The notes under the pieces: model-generated
What the model was told of the DNA's origin: nothing
Database searches by the model: none
What the model saw: the letters and a program-made list of their open reading frames with translations, nothing else
Translations under genes and position numbers: made by a program
NCBI GenBank assembly: GCA_031769625.1
Contig: JAUIMM010000124.1
Location: 6,881,501 to 6,945,500, forward strand
Source: Taudactylus pleione
Lineage: Eukaryota > Chordata > Amphibia > Anura > Myobatrachidae
Length of the DNA: 64,000 nucleotides
Direction of reading: 5' to 3'
Part shown: in pieces, positions 53,347 through 64,000 of the stretch
How the letters are laid out: each line of letters begins with the position of its first letter
Numbering within the stretch: position 1 is the stretch's first letter

Positions 53347-54050
53347 CATGAGAATACCAGTGATTTTAAAACAATGTCACAAATCTGCCACAACTGTTGA
53401 GCTAACAAATGTTATCTCTATTCAACTAGCACTCATTTCTTTGCTGAATCAGAGCCTGTATGAACAATAACGTTGATACATTGATGAAGTGACTAAAATA
53501 ATTGTGTTTATATATCCATGTACAAGATAACTATTTTAGTGTTATGATGAATGTTTATCTTTGTTGATTATCCGTCACTATGTTTTTTGTCATATTATGT
53601 AACATTTGCTGTTGTGAACATTACATTATGTATTGTTATGCAGTAATACAGAACCAGCAAATCAATACAGCTCATCATTTTAATAGGTAGGGGATTGTGA
53701 TTGATCCTCTTGTACACAACCCCTGCCTGGTTTTCAGTCAGGATTGTGAGAGAAATGGAAATTTCACTTCATGGCCAGCCCCCAGGGCATTATGATGGGA
53801 GTAGGGGCATGTTAGTAAGTTTCCTAGATGACCATGCATCTGTAATATAGAAAATGTAATTCCACTTTTTTTCTAAGTGTATTTTCTAAAATTACTCCCA
53901 TTAGCTTCATCATTTCAAAGTTTACAGTCACCAAAACTATGCAGAACTTATACTTACATAAATATGTTGTATAAAGCATTATGATAATAAAACATTGGAA
54001 ATGTAACTAGAGATAATGGGTTCCTTGTCTCTTATCCAGATAGTTATATT
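53347..54050. other. Ordinary AT-rich sequence
   Basis: About 700 bp with no frame, terminal repeat or tandem repeat. Confidence 0.45.
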
Positions 54051-54058
54051 CCAAGACA

Positions 54059-54380
54059 CAGGGTTGGACTTGCCCACAGGGGTACAGGGGAAATCCCCGC
54101 TGGGCCCCACTGCCTAAGGGCCCACTCCCTCTTCAAGGTGTCAGGTTCCAGACCTCAAATTATACATTGTTACTCTATTAGATGGTCAGTTATCTGGTGG
54201 AGCAGTACCACTGAACAATATGGGTGATTGGTTCCCTTCTATAGAATCTACACCAGACTTATTGATTAACCAAGCATTTTGGGTGACTGGCCACACCCCC
54301 TCTGGATAACCTCACCCCTTAAGCATGGGCCCCTACCACTGCATTCCCCGGTGGGCCCTTCATGCCCCAGTCTGACACTG
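54059..54380. mobile_element. 322-bp hAT MITE with exact 8-bp target duplication
   Basis: CCAAGACA at 54051-54058 and 54381-54388. The ends CAGGGTTGGACTTGCCC and the inverse of CCCCAGTCTGACACTG share the CAGnGTnnGACTnG pattern. GGGGCCCAC-type blocks occur near both ends. Confidence 0.9.
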
Positions 54381-54588
54381 CCAAGACAACATTTCAGAGT
54401 GATACAGTGCATAATTTCTAACAATTATTTTTTTTGCAGTTTTTTTAAATTGCTTTTTGCACCTTTAGATTAATTTATGAACCTCAAAAGCCACAGGCCT
54501 ACAACACTTCTTTATGTGTACCTTTCTGTTCACCAATGGCTTAATGTAGACTTGAACATACACTAAGCCCCTTTGTGGAGTGTATCAT

Positions 54589-54970
54589 CAGGGGTGGTGA
54601 GAGGGGGGTGGGGCAGATACTATTTATCCGGGCTTGCTGAAGGGGTCCGACGCCACCCCCTTCTCCCCCTTACCTGTCAGCAGCCCAGCACACAATGCTG
54701 TGTGCTGGGCTGCAGTGGGAGACTGCTTGCTGCTGCTGAGCAGCAGCAGTCTCCTCTGCCTGTGGGAGGGAACGATCACACTGATTGAGCCCCCCCATAT
54801 TTTCACCGGGCTGAGGGGCTCAGAGTCCCCCTCTACCCAGTGCACAGTGCCACTTCACAGCACTGTAAAAAGGTTTCTTTGTGTTTTTTTGCTAAGGGGG
54901 TGTGGCCATGCCTTCCTCAATTTGGCCACGCCCTCTTCCCCTTGGCCCGGGATGGCTCTCTACGGCCCTG
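54589..54970. mobile_element. 382-bp hAT MITE with exact 8-bp target duplication
   Basis: TGTATCAT at 54581-54588 and 54971-54978. The ends CAGGGGTGGTGAGAGGG and the inverse of CTCTCTACGGCCCTG are inverted. The internal hairpin CAGCCCAGCACACA / TGTGTGCTGGGCTG and the GCTGCTGCTGAGCAGCAGC palindrome are shared with the copies at 37548 and 51900. Confidence 0.92.
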
Positions 54971-54978
54971 TGTATCAT

Positions 54979-55338
54979 ATGTGTTTTCACCTTGCAAATG
55001 CTCTGGGACTATGGCCCCTGATGCATTTCTATCACATCTCCACTGGTGTCTGAAGTTAAGTAACTGGGCTGTAAAGGGGGGCGGGGGGCTTCTCACGTAT
55101 GAAAAGTTAAGTGTTGGAGTGTCAACAGAACTGCAGGGTAACCAGAGTTAGAAATAAGCTTGGGTAGGCTTGTTACCAATGTACTGTATCTTTTAAGTAT
55201 AGACTGATTAATGTGTGCACTGATGGTGATGACTGCTAGAAACTCAATTATATTTTTGGGGGGCAGGTCCATCCCAAAATCTGTTCTGCAAGAGCACATA
55301 CAGCTTATTTGCTTAAAACCTTGAATCAGGTCCTAAGT
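54979..55338. other. Spacer without recognised features
   Basis: About 360 bp; a G-run at 55076-55088 is the only notable feature. Confidence 0.4.
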
Positions 55339-55599
55339 GTATACATTAGAGATGAGCGGTTTTGGATCTCTAAGATCCGAACCCACCCGAATTTAGCAGA
55401 TCCGGGTCGGAACCAAGCAGGTTCGATTTTTCCCGCCTGACTCGGATCTCAAACCGAGGCAAAACTATAGAGTCTGATATCTCGTGGTTTGCGAGCTTTC
55501 GTCTCTATGATCAATGTAGTATATAACGTACCACATGACGGACCCCATTTCACTCCGGCTGTGGAGACTGAACAGGGAGGGTGGGTAGTGTAGGGCTGG

Positions 55600-56160
55600 G
55601 AGAGGTGCTGGTGCTCTCTGCTGTGTCCTGGGCTGGTGCTGATCCATTCTGGGCTGGTGCTGTGTTGTCTGCTGTGTCCATCTGGGCTGTTGCTGATCCA
55701 TCTGGGCTGTCTGTGCTGTCTGCTGTGTCCTGGGATGGTGCTGCTGATCCATTCTGGGCTGGTTCTGTGCTGTCTGCTGTGTCCATCTGGGCTGGTGCAG
55801 ATACATCTGGGTCCAAGTTCTGGACTCAAAAAAAAAAAATTAGTAAAAAAAAAAAATCATTCAAAGTGTCTTTTTTATTTTTCTGTGTGTGCGTGTTAGG
55901 CTTGACCGCAGTACTGCACAAGATCCAGCCAGCAACGCAAGTTGCAACCTAGTGTTGCCCGACTCCAGTAGTGATCAATCGCTGCTCTAGGCCCAAGTTC
56001 TTGATTATAAAAAAAATTAAAATCAATTGTTTTTTTTTTTGGATCTTTTACTGTCTGTGTGTGTGTATCCAGCCAGCAACACAAGTTAAGTTGCAACCTA
56101 GTGCTGCACCACTCCAGTCGTGATCAATCGCTGCTCTGGGCCCAAGTTCTGGAGCTGAAA
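55600..56160 (+). repeat. Two tandem arrays in the hAT 5' arm
   Basis: 55600-55800 is a degenerate array of CTGGGCTGGTGCTGATCCAT units with CTGTGCTGTCTGCTGTGTCC spacers. 55805-56160 holds three copies of a block of about 150-180 bp (GGGCCCAAGTTCTGG start, CCAGCCAGCAAC, GTTGCAACCTAGTG, GTGATCAATCGCTGCTCT). The frames of 88-126 codons here are array artefacts. Confidence 0.8.
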
Positions 56161-56547
56161 AGTTTTATCAAATAAATTGTCTTTTTTTATGGCCTATTAT
56201 TTTAGTGTGTGCGCATGACTACACGTGTGTGAATTTTGTAACCGCACCTTGGCTACACTATTGGTGCTTGTGACACTGCTTCAAGACCGTAGAAAATAAG
56301 GAGGGCTGTCACATGACAGGAGAGCAAGGCCAAGAACCACATGTTGTAGCTGCCGCCAGCAGTCCAAGGCTGTCAACTTGCTCGTGCCCCAGGGCTTAAG
56401 TCACGCCATCGATATCATAAAGATACTTTTACCGAACTTAAGAAAAAACAATTGAAAGGAAATTTGCCTTTAGATAAACAAAAAATTGTCAATATGCCAT
56501 TCACTACATGAAGTGGAAAGGTAAGGATAAGGCCTTGGCCTTTCTTT

Positions 56548-59040
56548 ATGAAGACTGCTGATTCATATAGCCCTTTTGCTTGTAGTAGTAGTGGTGGTGG
56601 TACCATTAAAACATTTAAAGTTGTTAAAATGAGTAAGCCAGCTTCGGAAAGACCAACTGTGTGCCCTGAGAAATCAAAATCACAAATCCCTGAGGAGAGT
56701 GCAAGTGTGTCCACGGTTGCCAAGTGTGAGCCCGACCTAAATACTAGTGTACTGGATGATCCTCCAAGTTCCAACATTTGTGTGCCCTCTGTAAATGTGG
56801 GGAAGGGCAGTCAACATCTTGCAGACGTAATCATCGAGGATGCTTCTGTGGAATTGCACATGGAGGAGGATATTTTGGTAGTTGAAGGTGCTAAGGATGA
56901 TGAGGATGTTCATGCCGAGTATGTCCTTTGTGTAAGTAAGGCAACAGCTGTTGCCCATGGATTGAAAAAGACAGAGCCCATTGTTGTCATGCTGGGGCAA
57001 AAGACAAAAAAATCCACTTCTCACGTGTGGAATTATTTCAGCCCCAATCCGGACAACAGTTGTCAAGCCATATGTACCCATTGCCAAGCAAGAGTGAGTA
57101 GAGGGTGGGACCTAAACCACCTAGGAACCTCCTCCTTGTATGTCGCCAAGTTCCAAAACTCAAAATGTAACAAGTCCAGTGTCACTTACCTGCTCCCTCT
57201 CTGTGGGATCCAAGCACCTTCGATCTACAACACCAACACCTTTATCATCAACATCCTCATTCATCATTGGGAGTAGTCCTGCTGCATCCAATGTTGTTAT
57301 TCGAAGCATGATTGACTCCTCTCCTATCCGTGATTCCTCAGAAGGATCCTTGATGACTACGCCTGTTGCTGCTGCTGTCAGTGGAATTTCATCCCAGAAG
57401 GGGACCAGGAGGAAGACTACTTGTAGTGTAGCCTCCAAAAAACAATTAACTGTCAAACAATCATTTGCAAGGGCAAACAAGTATGACAGCAATCACACAG
57501 TTGCATAGCTGATTACTGATGCCATAACAGCTATGCTGGTATTAGATGTGCATCCAGTATCCACTATTACTGCAGTGGGTTTTCAACAGTTAATTCAGGT
57601 CCTGTGTCCTTGCTACCAGATCCCTTCTAGATTCCGCTTCACTAGAAGAGCAATTCCAAGTCTGTACAAGGACATTAAAAAAAAACCTTACATCTACCAA
57701 CATCTACCAAAAGACAGCTGATACAGAGGCAGGCTATTCTTTGTATAACTGGTTTCACTAAGAGGATTACCATTGAGAACCTCTTAGAAAAATTCAGGGA
57801 AATAATTGCTAAATGGCTTACCCCACTTGGACTCTCCTCGGGATTTGTGATTTCGGACAATGCCACCAATATTGTGAGAGCATTACATCTGGGCGAATTC
57901 CAAAATGTCCCATGTTTTGCTCACACAATTAATTTGGTGGTGCAACATTTTTTTTAAAATGACAGGGGCGTGCAGGAGATGCTCTCCGTGGCTCGCAAAA
58001 TATCTGGACATTTTAGACATTCGGCAACAGCTTGTCGAAGATTGCATGACCAGCAGGTACTGTTAAATTTGCCCTGCCATCAGCTGAAGCAAGAGGTAGT
58101 AACTCGGTGGAATTCTACCCTCTATATGCTTCAGAGGATGGAGGAACAGTAAAAGGCTATCCAGGGCTATACAACGGACTATGACATAGGCCGTGGAGGG
58201 GGAAAATTATTTCTGTGTTGTGCAAGATTCTCAAACCCTTTGAACTTGCCACATGTGAAGTTAGTTCAGACACTGCCAGCTTGAGTCAGGTCATTCCCCT
58301 CATCAGACTTTTGCAAAAACAGCAGGAGAAACTGAAGGAGGAGGTGAAACGGAGTGATTGTGCAAAGTACGTCGGACTGGTGGATCAAGCCCTTGATTCA
58401 CTTCACCAGGATCCAAGAGTCATCAATCTATTGAAATCTGAAAAACATATTTTGGCAACCATTCTGGATCCTAGGTTTAAGTCCTTCCTTGTGAGTTTTT
58501 TTCCAGCACACCGAAATCTAATACTGCGCAGAGATGTTGGTAAAAAAATTGTCAGCTGCAACCGCACGTGAAACACCATCATCTCCTCCTTCAGTTTCTG
58601 CAGCTGCCAGGAAAAAACTCAATTTTCCTTACAGAATGCCTGCTGGTCATGCAGATCAGTCACCAAAAAATGACATCTGGTTGGGCCTGAGAGAACTGCC
58701 TACTAGTGACATGTCTTCTACCATTACTATGTGTGATACGGTCTCCATTCACAGAATGGTGGAGGACTATTTCAGAAATAACATCCTAATAGGCATGTCA
58801 GACAGTCCCTTTCAGTACTGGCAGGAAAAAGAGGCAATTTGGAGGCCCATACACAACTGGCTTTGCATTGCTTAAGGTGCCCACCCTCCAGTGTGTACTC
58901 CGAAAGAGTTTTCAGTGCAGCTGGCAACCTTGTCAGTGATCAGCATAGGAGGTTACTTCCTCAAAATGTGGAAAAGATGATGTTCATTAAAATGAGTTTC
59001 AAATTTCACGAGGAAGACCTCTACCATCAATTATCTTAAA
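56548..59040 (+). pseudogene. hAT transposase gene (BED finger to dimerisation domain), frame-broken
   Basis: About 2.5 kb, readable in order through frame changes. 56548-57000 is an N-terminal acidic, Ser-rich region (SASVSTVAKCEPDLNTSVLD, HMEEDILVVEGAKDDEDV). 57003-57140 is a BED finger (TSHVWNYFSPN, CQAICTHC) whose distal His pair is lost in a shift. 57500-58150 is the catalytic-fold region, with TRWNSTLYMLQRMEEQ near 58100-58150. 58215-58571 has LPLIRLLQKQ-like and ATILDPRFKSFLVSFFP segments. 58534-59039 has the C-terminal dimerisation domain (MVEDYFRNNILIGMSDSPFQ, then CPPSSVYSERVFSAAGNLVS). The stop is at 59037. At least six shifts or stops, so it is inactive. Confidence 0.85.
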
Positions 59041-59439
59041 AAATTACAGATGCGCCTATGGTGGATTCCAGCGGAGACAAATTAATATTGTGTGAAATAG
59101 AGGTTGTACAACACTGATGGGGATGATGAGGACGAGGACGACGACAACTAGTAATGTAAAGTCAGTTTGTGTATGGGATAATTTTCATTTCCATGTCCAT
59201 GTCACATTGGCAGCTTGTTTTATGGGGGTCCAAACAAACCAATCATTTCAGCCACAATAGGCAGTCCTCCTGAAATGATTGGTTTGTTAAACTGTGAATG
59301 TCCTGTTTCGTATACAACATAAGGGTGGGTGGGAGGGCCCAAGGACTATTCCATCTTGCACCTTTTTCCTTTCCACTATGTGCTGGTTGGGGCATTGCTG
59401 CCTAACATTTTAAATTAATGTTATGATTGGTTTAGGAAC

Positions 59440-59720
59440 CAATGATTTGTTTTTAAATTAATTTATTATCAATTTTGCAGCCAGGGGCTGCACCCAATGA
59501 ATTGTTTTTTACTTTTTTAATTAAATTATTATTAATTACTCAGCCTGGGGCTGCACCAATGAATTGTTTTTTAATTAATTTATTATCAATTTTACAGCCA
59601 GATTCTGCACCAATTCATTTCTTTTTATTATTAATTATTCAGCCCGCGGCTGCACCAATGAATTGTTCTTTAATTTATTATCAATTTTACAGCCAGGGGC
59701 TGCACCAACTAGTATCAACT
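59440..59720 (+). repeat. Tandem repeat in the hAT 3' UTR
   Basis: Four to five units of about 55-70 bp, each with CAGCCAGGGGCTGCACCAAT, GAATTGTTTTTTAATTAA-like and TTATTATCAATTTTACAG segments. The 110-codon frame over it is an artefact. Confidence 0.8.
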
Positions 59721-60130
59721 ATCAATTCTTCAATCCTCAAGAGTATCCCCAACCATCATCTTTGCACAGTCCTCAACTCTGTTAATAATTATATCAATCA
59801 GTTTTGAGCAAGCAAGCTGGATGCAACCTTTTGGCCCTTTAACTAATAAAAAAATCAATATTGTGAGCTATCAGTAGGTCAAAATTGACTGGAAACGAGT
59901 GGAAATAAATGTTATTGAGGTTATTAATACTGTAGGAACAAAAAAAGGCCCATTTTATGTGATTTTAGCTGTTTTTTCTATTTTTTAAGAAAAAAATCCA
60001 GATCCAAATCCAAAACACGAAAACAAAACAAGGAGGTGAGGTTTTGGCAAAACCAATCCAGATCCAAACCCAGGGGAGATCCAGATCCAAAACCAAAACA
60101 CGGGGGTCCGCGCACATCTCTAGTATAAAT

Positions 60131-60605
60131 AATAAATTAATTTAAAGTTATTTTATCAGAAAATCTGTGATGCATAACCATAATAAAATATCCTTAATGC
60201 AATCTTAGCCAGCATAATAAAATGCCCATCATTTCTATCATCCATCAATCTTTAAGTGTGCAGCCTAGGATAATTTTTTCATGTAAAAACATTAGTTTTA
60301 TAAAGGCAGCGGGAAATTACAAGTTGACATTAAGGAGTCTCATCACACCATGGACAGGGCTATTTAGAAGCTCTACTAGAATACCATCTCAGGTCTGCTG
60401 TCACTGCTGTTTGCTATTACCAACTCTACTTCTCCTTTGGAGAATTCAACTGTCTCATTAGTAGCATCATCTAAAACTTCTGTGAACATGGGGAACAAAT
60501 GTCCAGGCTCTGCATACAGCAGTGCACACAGCTACACTAAGCTGGCAAATAATTACAAATGTGTCCATGCATCATAAAGTAAAAGTCTGTTCAACAGCAA
60601 TGAAA
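60131..60605. other. Spacer without recognised features
   Basis: About 475 bp of unremarkable sequence. Confidence 0.4.
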
Positions 60606-60613
60606 GAAAGGAG

Positions 60614-60791
60614 CAGTGGCATCTCCAGAGGTGAGGCTGCAGCGCAGTCAAAAATTCAAATAGGGGAGCCACACCAACTGTCCTTCCATATGCTGCCAAA
60701 CTTTGCTGGCCTGGAAATCACTGGTAATTGGTGTGGCTCCCCTATTTGAATTTTGGACTGCGCTGCAGCCCCACCTCTGTAGATGCCACTG
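60614..60791. mobile_element. 178-bp foldback MITE with 8-bp target duplication
   Basis: CAGTGGCATCTCCAGAGGTG starts one arm and its near-inverse ends at 60791. The arms of about 70 bp meet around TGCCAAACTTTGCTGGCCTG. GAAAGGAG (60606-60613) and GAAAGTAG (60792-60799) match at 7 of 8, a hAT-type duplication. Confidence 0.85.
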
Positions 60792-60804
60792 GAAAGTAGG
60801 TTTA

Positions 60805-61415
60805 ATGGGATGCAATCGGGAAGCCGGCTGACATTATACCGACAGCTGGCTTCCCGACTGTCATATCCCGGTGAGGGTGAAATGCCCAACATCTAGATGT
60901 AGACGCTGCTCATTTCCCCGACTCCGGGAGACCGGACCCCGGCATCCCGATCGAAGGGATGCCGGGCACCGCGAGTGCACAACCACAAGGGGGGAGGGTT
61001 AGGTTTAGGGCTCCCGGGGGGGACTTAGGGTTAGGCACCCTCCGGGAGGTTAGGGTTAGACTAGGGGGATGGAGGGTTAGGGTTAGGCACCCCCGGGGGG
61101 AGGTTAGGGTTAGGCACCCCCAGGGGGAGGTTAGGGTTAGGCAGTGGGGAAGGGGGGGGTTAGGTTTAGGCACTTAGAGGGGGGATTAGGGTTAGGCACT
61201 TGGGGAGGAGGTTAGGGTTAGGCACCCCTAAGGGAGGGTTAGGGTTAGGCACCCCTAAGGGAGGGTTAGAGTTAGGGGGGTAGGTTAGGTTAGTTAATAC
61301 TTACCTAGGGACGATCGGGATTTCCAGCGCTGTCGGGCTGCCGCTGCCAGGATCTGTTCCAGTGTCGGGCTGCTGGGAATCGAACCATGCGGCCGGCGGT
61401 ATTTCATACCGATTC
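60805..61415. repeat. DNA element with telomere-like GGTTAGGGTTAGGC minisatellite
   Basis: After a GGGAAGCCGGCTGACATTAT / CAGCTGGCTTCCCGAC hairpin (60820-60860) and a GGCATCCC / GGGATGCCGGG hairpin (60940-60965), 60985-61285 holds about twelve units of roughly 20-35 bp, each with GGTTAGGGTTAGGCAC and a G/C-rich spacer. A CCGCCGGC-like end and GGTATTTCATACC palindrome close it at about 61408. It is the opposite-strand counterpart of 27090-27285. The 72- and 87-codon frames are artefacts. Confidence 0.72.
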
Positions 61416-62823
61416 CAGTTTAATTAATGTAACTTGAAGGATTGTCATGGTTACTGACAACCATTTGTTTAAGGATTTCTACACTGGATCATCTTTCATG
61501 TCTTCAATGCCAACCGATTCTATTCATTCTGACAATACCACCATCACTGCTAGTCCCACAAAAAATGGAATTGCCAAAGGCTTATTTAATATTATGACTG
61601 ATAATGTTTCTGCCTTGCAGTAACCCCGCTTTCCCCACCAGCAGCTAAAATTAATATTTTCCTACTTTATGCATCAATTATTACCCCCACCTCATTTCAA
61701 AAGCGCCATATGTACCTTCTGTGTTATGGTAATAATTTGTGTAATTTTCCCCTCAATTTACAGTACAGTCCTACACAATGTCAGTACTTTACAGATAAAG
61801 GATGAAAATCAAAATAACAATGCAGATATGTACCTAAAGGCTTCTAATGGCTAAATATAAGTTAGGTATTTTATCACACAACATTATAAAACATGAAAGA
61901 AAATATACCTAAACTCTCTTTGCAAATTTTAATAAAAAAAAAAAAAAAACTCAGATTCTATGTACACAAATATCTAATTTAGTAAAATGACATTCAAATA
62001 AGATCTATGTAATAAAATCTCTTGTACTGTAGTTCCAAGCATGTACTATGTACACTTTATATTATATGCCCTGTGGCATAAAAAACAAGACAAACAGGAA
62101 ATAACACATACTCTACATCATACCTAGCCCAACCCGCATTTGCATAGGAAGCAATACTAAGAATGTAAGAGAGCCAGTTTCCTGTGAATTTTTGTCACAC
62201 AAAATACCACTGCTCTTGTTCCAAATTTTATGGTCCAGGGATCTGTTTGGTTTACAAACTAGGGAATAAATGTAAATGTTTTTATTTCCTCAAAAATATA
62301 AATGATTAAATAATATTATTTATTGTAATTGAATTTATGTATTAAAGAAATGAATTGTGAGCAGTAAAAGTTGAAAATCCATAAAACATTTTTCATGTGT
62401 CAATTACAAACTGGTCATGTTAGTGTGATATGATATTTTACATGAAAATAGGGAATTATGCAGACTTGTACTTGTGAGATATCATGTGTAAATGTCCTTT
62501 CTTTAATTTTTAGTGGTTTTTTTTTACTGATGTTTGTTAGTTGTATTTATTGTTTTGTATTTGTTTTACATAGTGTTATATTTCTGACTAAGAAAGTTGC
62601 ATATACTTGTCCTGGCTGCATGCACATTTGCTAAATAAAACACGAGATCCAGGGAAGAACTTGTAGCAGCATTTGCATAAAGTCGCAGATGTGCACCTGG
62701 CAAAAGATGTAAATCCTGCTGTATGCGATTCAGAGTCAGAGTCTATATTTTAAGACCAGGGTAAATATCATGCAATAACAAAGCATAAATAGTTAAAATA
62801 CATTGTCAATTGACCATTATTAC
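61416..62823. other. AT-rich sequence, no gene recognised
   Basis: About 1.4 kb, mostly AT-rich, with A-run at 61931-61950. The last stretch would be the intron following the candidate exon on the minus strand. Confidence 0.45.
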
Positions 62824-63009
62824 CTATCAAGACATCAAATGCTGTCACTTTTTTAGAAAAAGTTTCATATTGTGGAAAAGCCTGCTTGAAAGTGTCGTAT
62901 CTCAAAAGTCCGTAGAATTGCAGGGCGCTGTAGAGCGCTGCAGCACTGGAGTATAGTCTCTCAGGAAGATTAAGTTGTTCCACAAATCCTAAAATGATTT
63001 GACTTCTTT
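62824..63009 (-). CDS. Candidate internal exon of an unrecognised host gene
   Basis: 186 bp on the minus strand, between an acceptor (TTTTGTTTTTATATTAG, ending 63010) and a donor (ATAG|GTAATA, 62823). The frame is open throughout, starts and ends in phase 1, and reads RSQIILGFVEQLNLPERLYS, SAAALYSALQFYGLLRYDTF and KQAFPQYETFSKKVTAFDVL: a varied, helix-prone composition unlike the repeat frames elsewhere. No domain is recognised. The same strand as calpain-9, 16 kb upstream, means a neighbouring gene or an unusual calpain-9 upstream exon. I cannot name it. It could still be a chance frame, but the coincidence of both splice sites and composition argues against that. Confidence 0.5.
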
Positions 63010-63655
63010 CTAATATAAAAACAAAATGTGGCCTGGTGCACTGTCTCCTGCATCTATTCTTAAAGGAAAAAAATGTTGCATTTTGCCAAAAAGATGGATT
63101 AAGGAGATTAATGAGGAACAATGTAAATAATCAATTTGAACAAATCAATTTATTACAAATACAGTATATATTGAAGGAACAAAAGTAGGTTGCAAGTGAC
63201 AAAAAACTCCATGACAGCTGGTCCAGGGTACACCATTCAGGGGTAGCCGTGGCCATTCATTCCCTATTGGGATTCAGTGTTTAGAGTGTGGATAGAACTT
63301 TGAATTTACAATTTGATGTATATACAGTAGGAAACATTGATGTAAATAGTTGAAATGAACATTACTAAATATAACTAAACAATGTCTTTTTTTTTAAATA
63401 ATAGTTGAGGGCAAGCAATGCAAAACTTGATAAGTAACAATTATTGCACAAGGGATATAGATTAACAGGTTTAATTATCCTGTGAGGGGGGAGAGCTGTG
63501 TGATGAATATATATACTGTATGTCTTTATACAGTAGTGGAATTAATTCTGGACTCTTTTAATAAAAAAATATTTTATTTGATATTTATGCAGAAAATACT
63601 TGAATGTTTATATTTTAATTTATGATGTTTCTACTTAATATTTTAACATGATTTG
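63010..63655. other. Presumed intron of the candidate gene; AT-rich
   Basis: Directly upstream of the acceptor the tract is pyrimidine-poor but T-rich. There is no second exon or transposon end that I can support. A TATATATACTGTA stretch lies near 63508. Confidence 0.4.
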
Positions 63656-64000
63656 TGAGAGAGAGAGGAAACAGAGAGAAGGGGATGGAGAGATAGAGTG
63701 GGAGAAAGAAAAGAGAGAAGGTTTTGAAATACACTTATCAGCCACTGGCAGTGGTGAAGATGCAGACTGTCACCAGTCACAGCAGGCAGCATGCTGACAG
63801 GATCCCGGAGCAGGTCCCACACAGCAATCATGCAGGCTCATGTGCATTGTTCAGCACTCAAATCATCCAGACTGTGGCAGCCTTTACAATCAACCTCAAA
63901 GCTAGTTACAGCTCTGGTCAAAGTGTGAATAACGACTAAAATGGCTCTGAATACCCGAAACGTGTTGACTGGTTGCCTGGGAAGAGAGGGAAAGCCCTGA
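63656..64000. other. GA-rich tract and unassigned repeat-like end of window
   Basis: 63656-63722 is GA-rich. The last 60 bp contain CTGAATACCCGAAACGTGTT, a pattern reminiscent of the CTGANGA...GAAACG segment of Penelope-like elements. It is cut by the window edge, so it cannot be confirmed. Confidence 0.3.

Larger units (their letters stand above)
55347..60122 (+). mobile_element. Full-length hAT transposon (4,776 bp) with both ends and target duplication
   Basis: The left end is TAGAGATGAGCGG and the right end CCGCGCACATCTCTA, its imperfect inverse. GTATACAT (55339-55346) and GTATAAAT (60123-60130) match at 7 of 8, an 8-bp duplication typical of hAT. The 5' arm has TCCGA/TCGGG palindromes and minisatellites, the middle a broken transposase gene on the plus strand, the 3' arm a tandem repeat and an AAACACG/AAAACC-rich end. 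Arms of relatives occur at 1-518, 14341, 18835, 31816 and, as a MITE, at 42373. Confidence 0.88.

Noticed and set aside
55449..55952. Gln/Asp-rich and Leu/Cys-rich proteins
   Set aside because: They are translations of the CTGGGCTGGTGCTGATCC array in the hAT arm.
63940..64000. Second Penelope-like element at the right edge
   Set aside because: Only a CTGAATACCCGAAACG-type segment is visible before the window ends; no coding part.

Overview
The window is vertebrate nuclear DNA, most likely from an anuran amphibian with a large, transposon-rich genome. The inference rests on four things: a Penelope-like element with a GIY-YIG endonuclease, many hAT and 3-bp-TSD (target-site duplication) MITEs, Ty3/gypsy pol with the CPIDLLPG-type reverse transcriptase start, and one vertebrate-specific host exon. 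There are no bacterial-type genes. Nearly all long open frames are transposon relics or chance frames in repeats.

Host genes: the clearest host feature is exon 1 of calpain-9 (46811-47023, minus), from its start codon to a consensus splice donor. Transcription runs leftwards, so the 46.8 kb to its left should be intron 1; I found no exon 2 there. A second candidate exon (62824-63009, minus) has good splice sites and an uninterrupted frame, but I do not recognise the protein.

1-9.3 kb: the 5' end of a hAT element, then a 1.36-kb retrovirus-type LTR with a tRNA-Pro-like primer binding site, a leader and broken gag (matrix) pieces, then about 3.4 kb with nothing recognised.

9.3-27 kb: one degraded minus-strand Ty3/gypsy element, stretched over about 17.6 kb by later insertions. 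It reads right to left as LTR, gag, protease, RT, RNase H, integrase. The insertions are a solo LTR in integrase, a MITE in integrase, an 8,383-bp inverted-repeat-bounded element in RT with a TA duplication, a 540-bp foldback before gag, and two MITEs in tandem at TTA sites. The 8.4-kb element itself contains a 2.1-kb duplication, tRNA-like modules, minisatellites and a Penelope-like element.

27-46 kb: a telomere-like minisatellite, many copies of a GGCCTGATTCAGA-bounded palindromic family, a decayed hAT transposase gene (minus), several hAT MITEs with 8-bp TSDs, and a 200-bp palindrome.

47-64 kb: calpain-9 upstream DNA with an L1-type LINE fragment split by a solo LTR (TSD TCCTC), a second solo LTR carrying seven 55-bp repeats (TSD ATTCC), more hAT MITEs, a 4.78-kb hAT transposon with both termini and a broken transposase gene, a second telomere-like minisatellite, and the unassigned exon. 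All coordinates were read by eye; family names come from recognition of motifs, not from searches.
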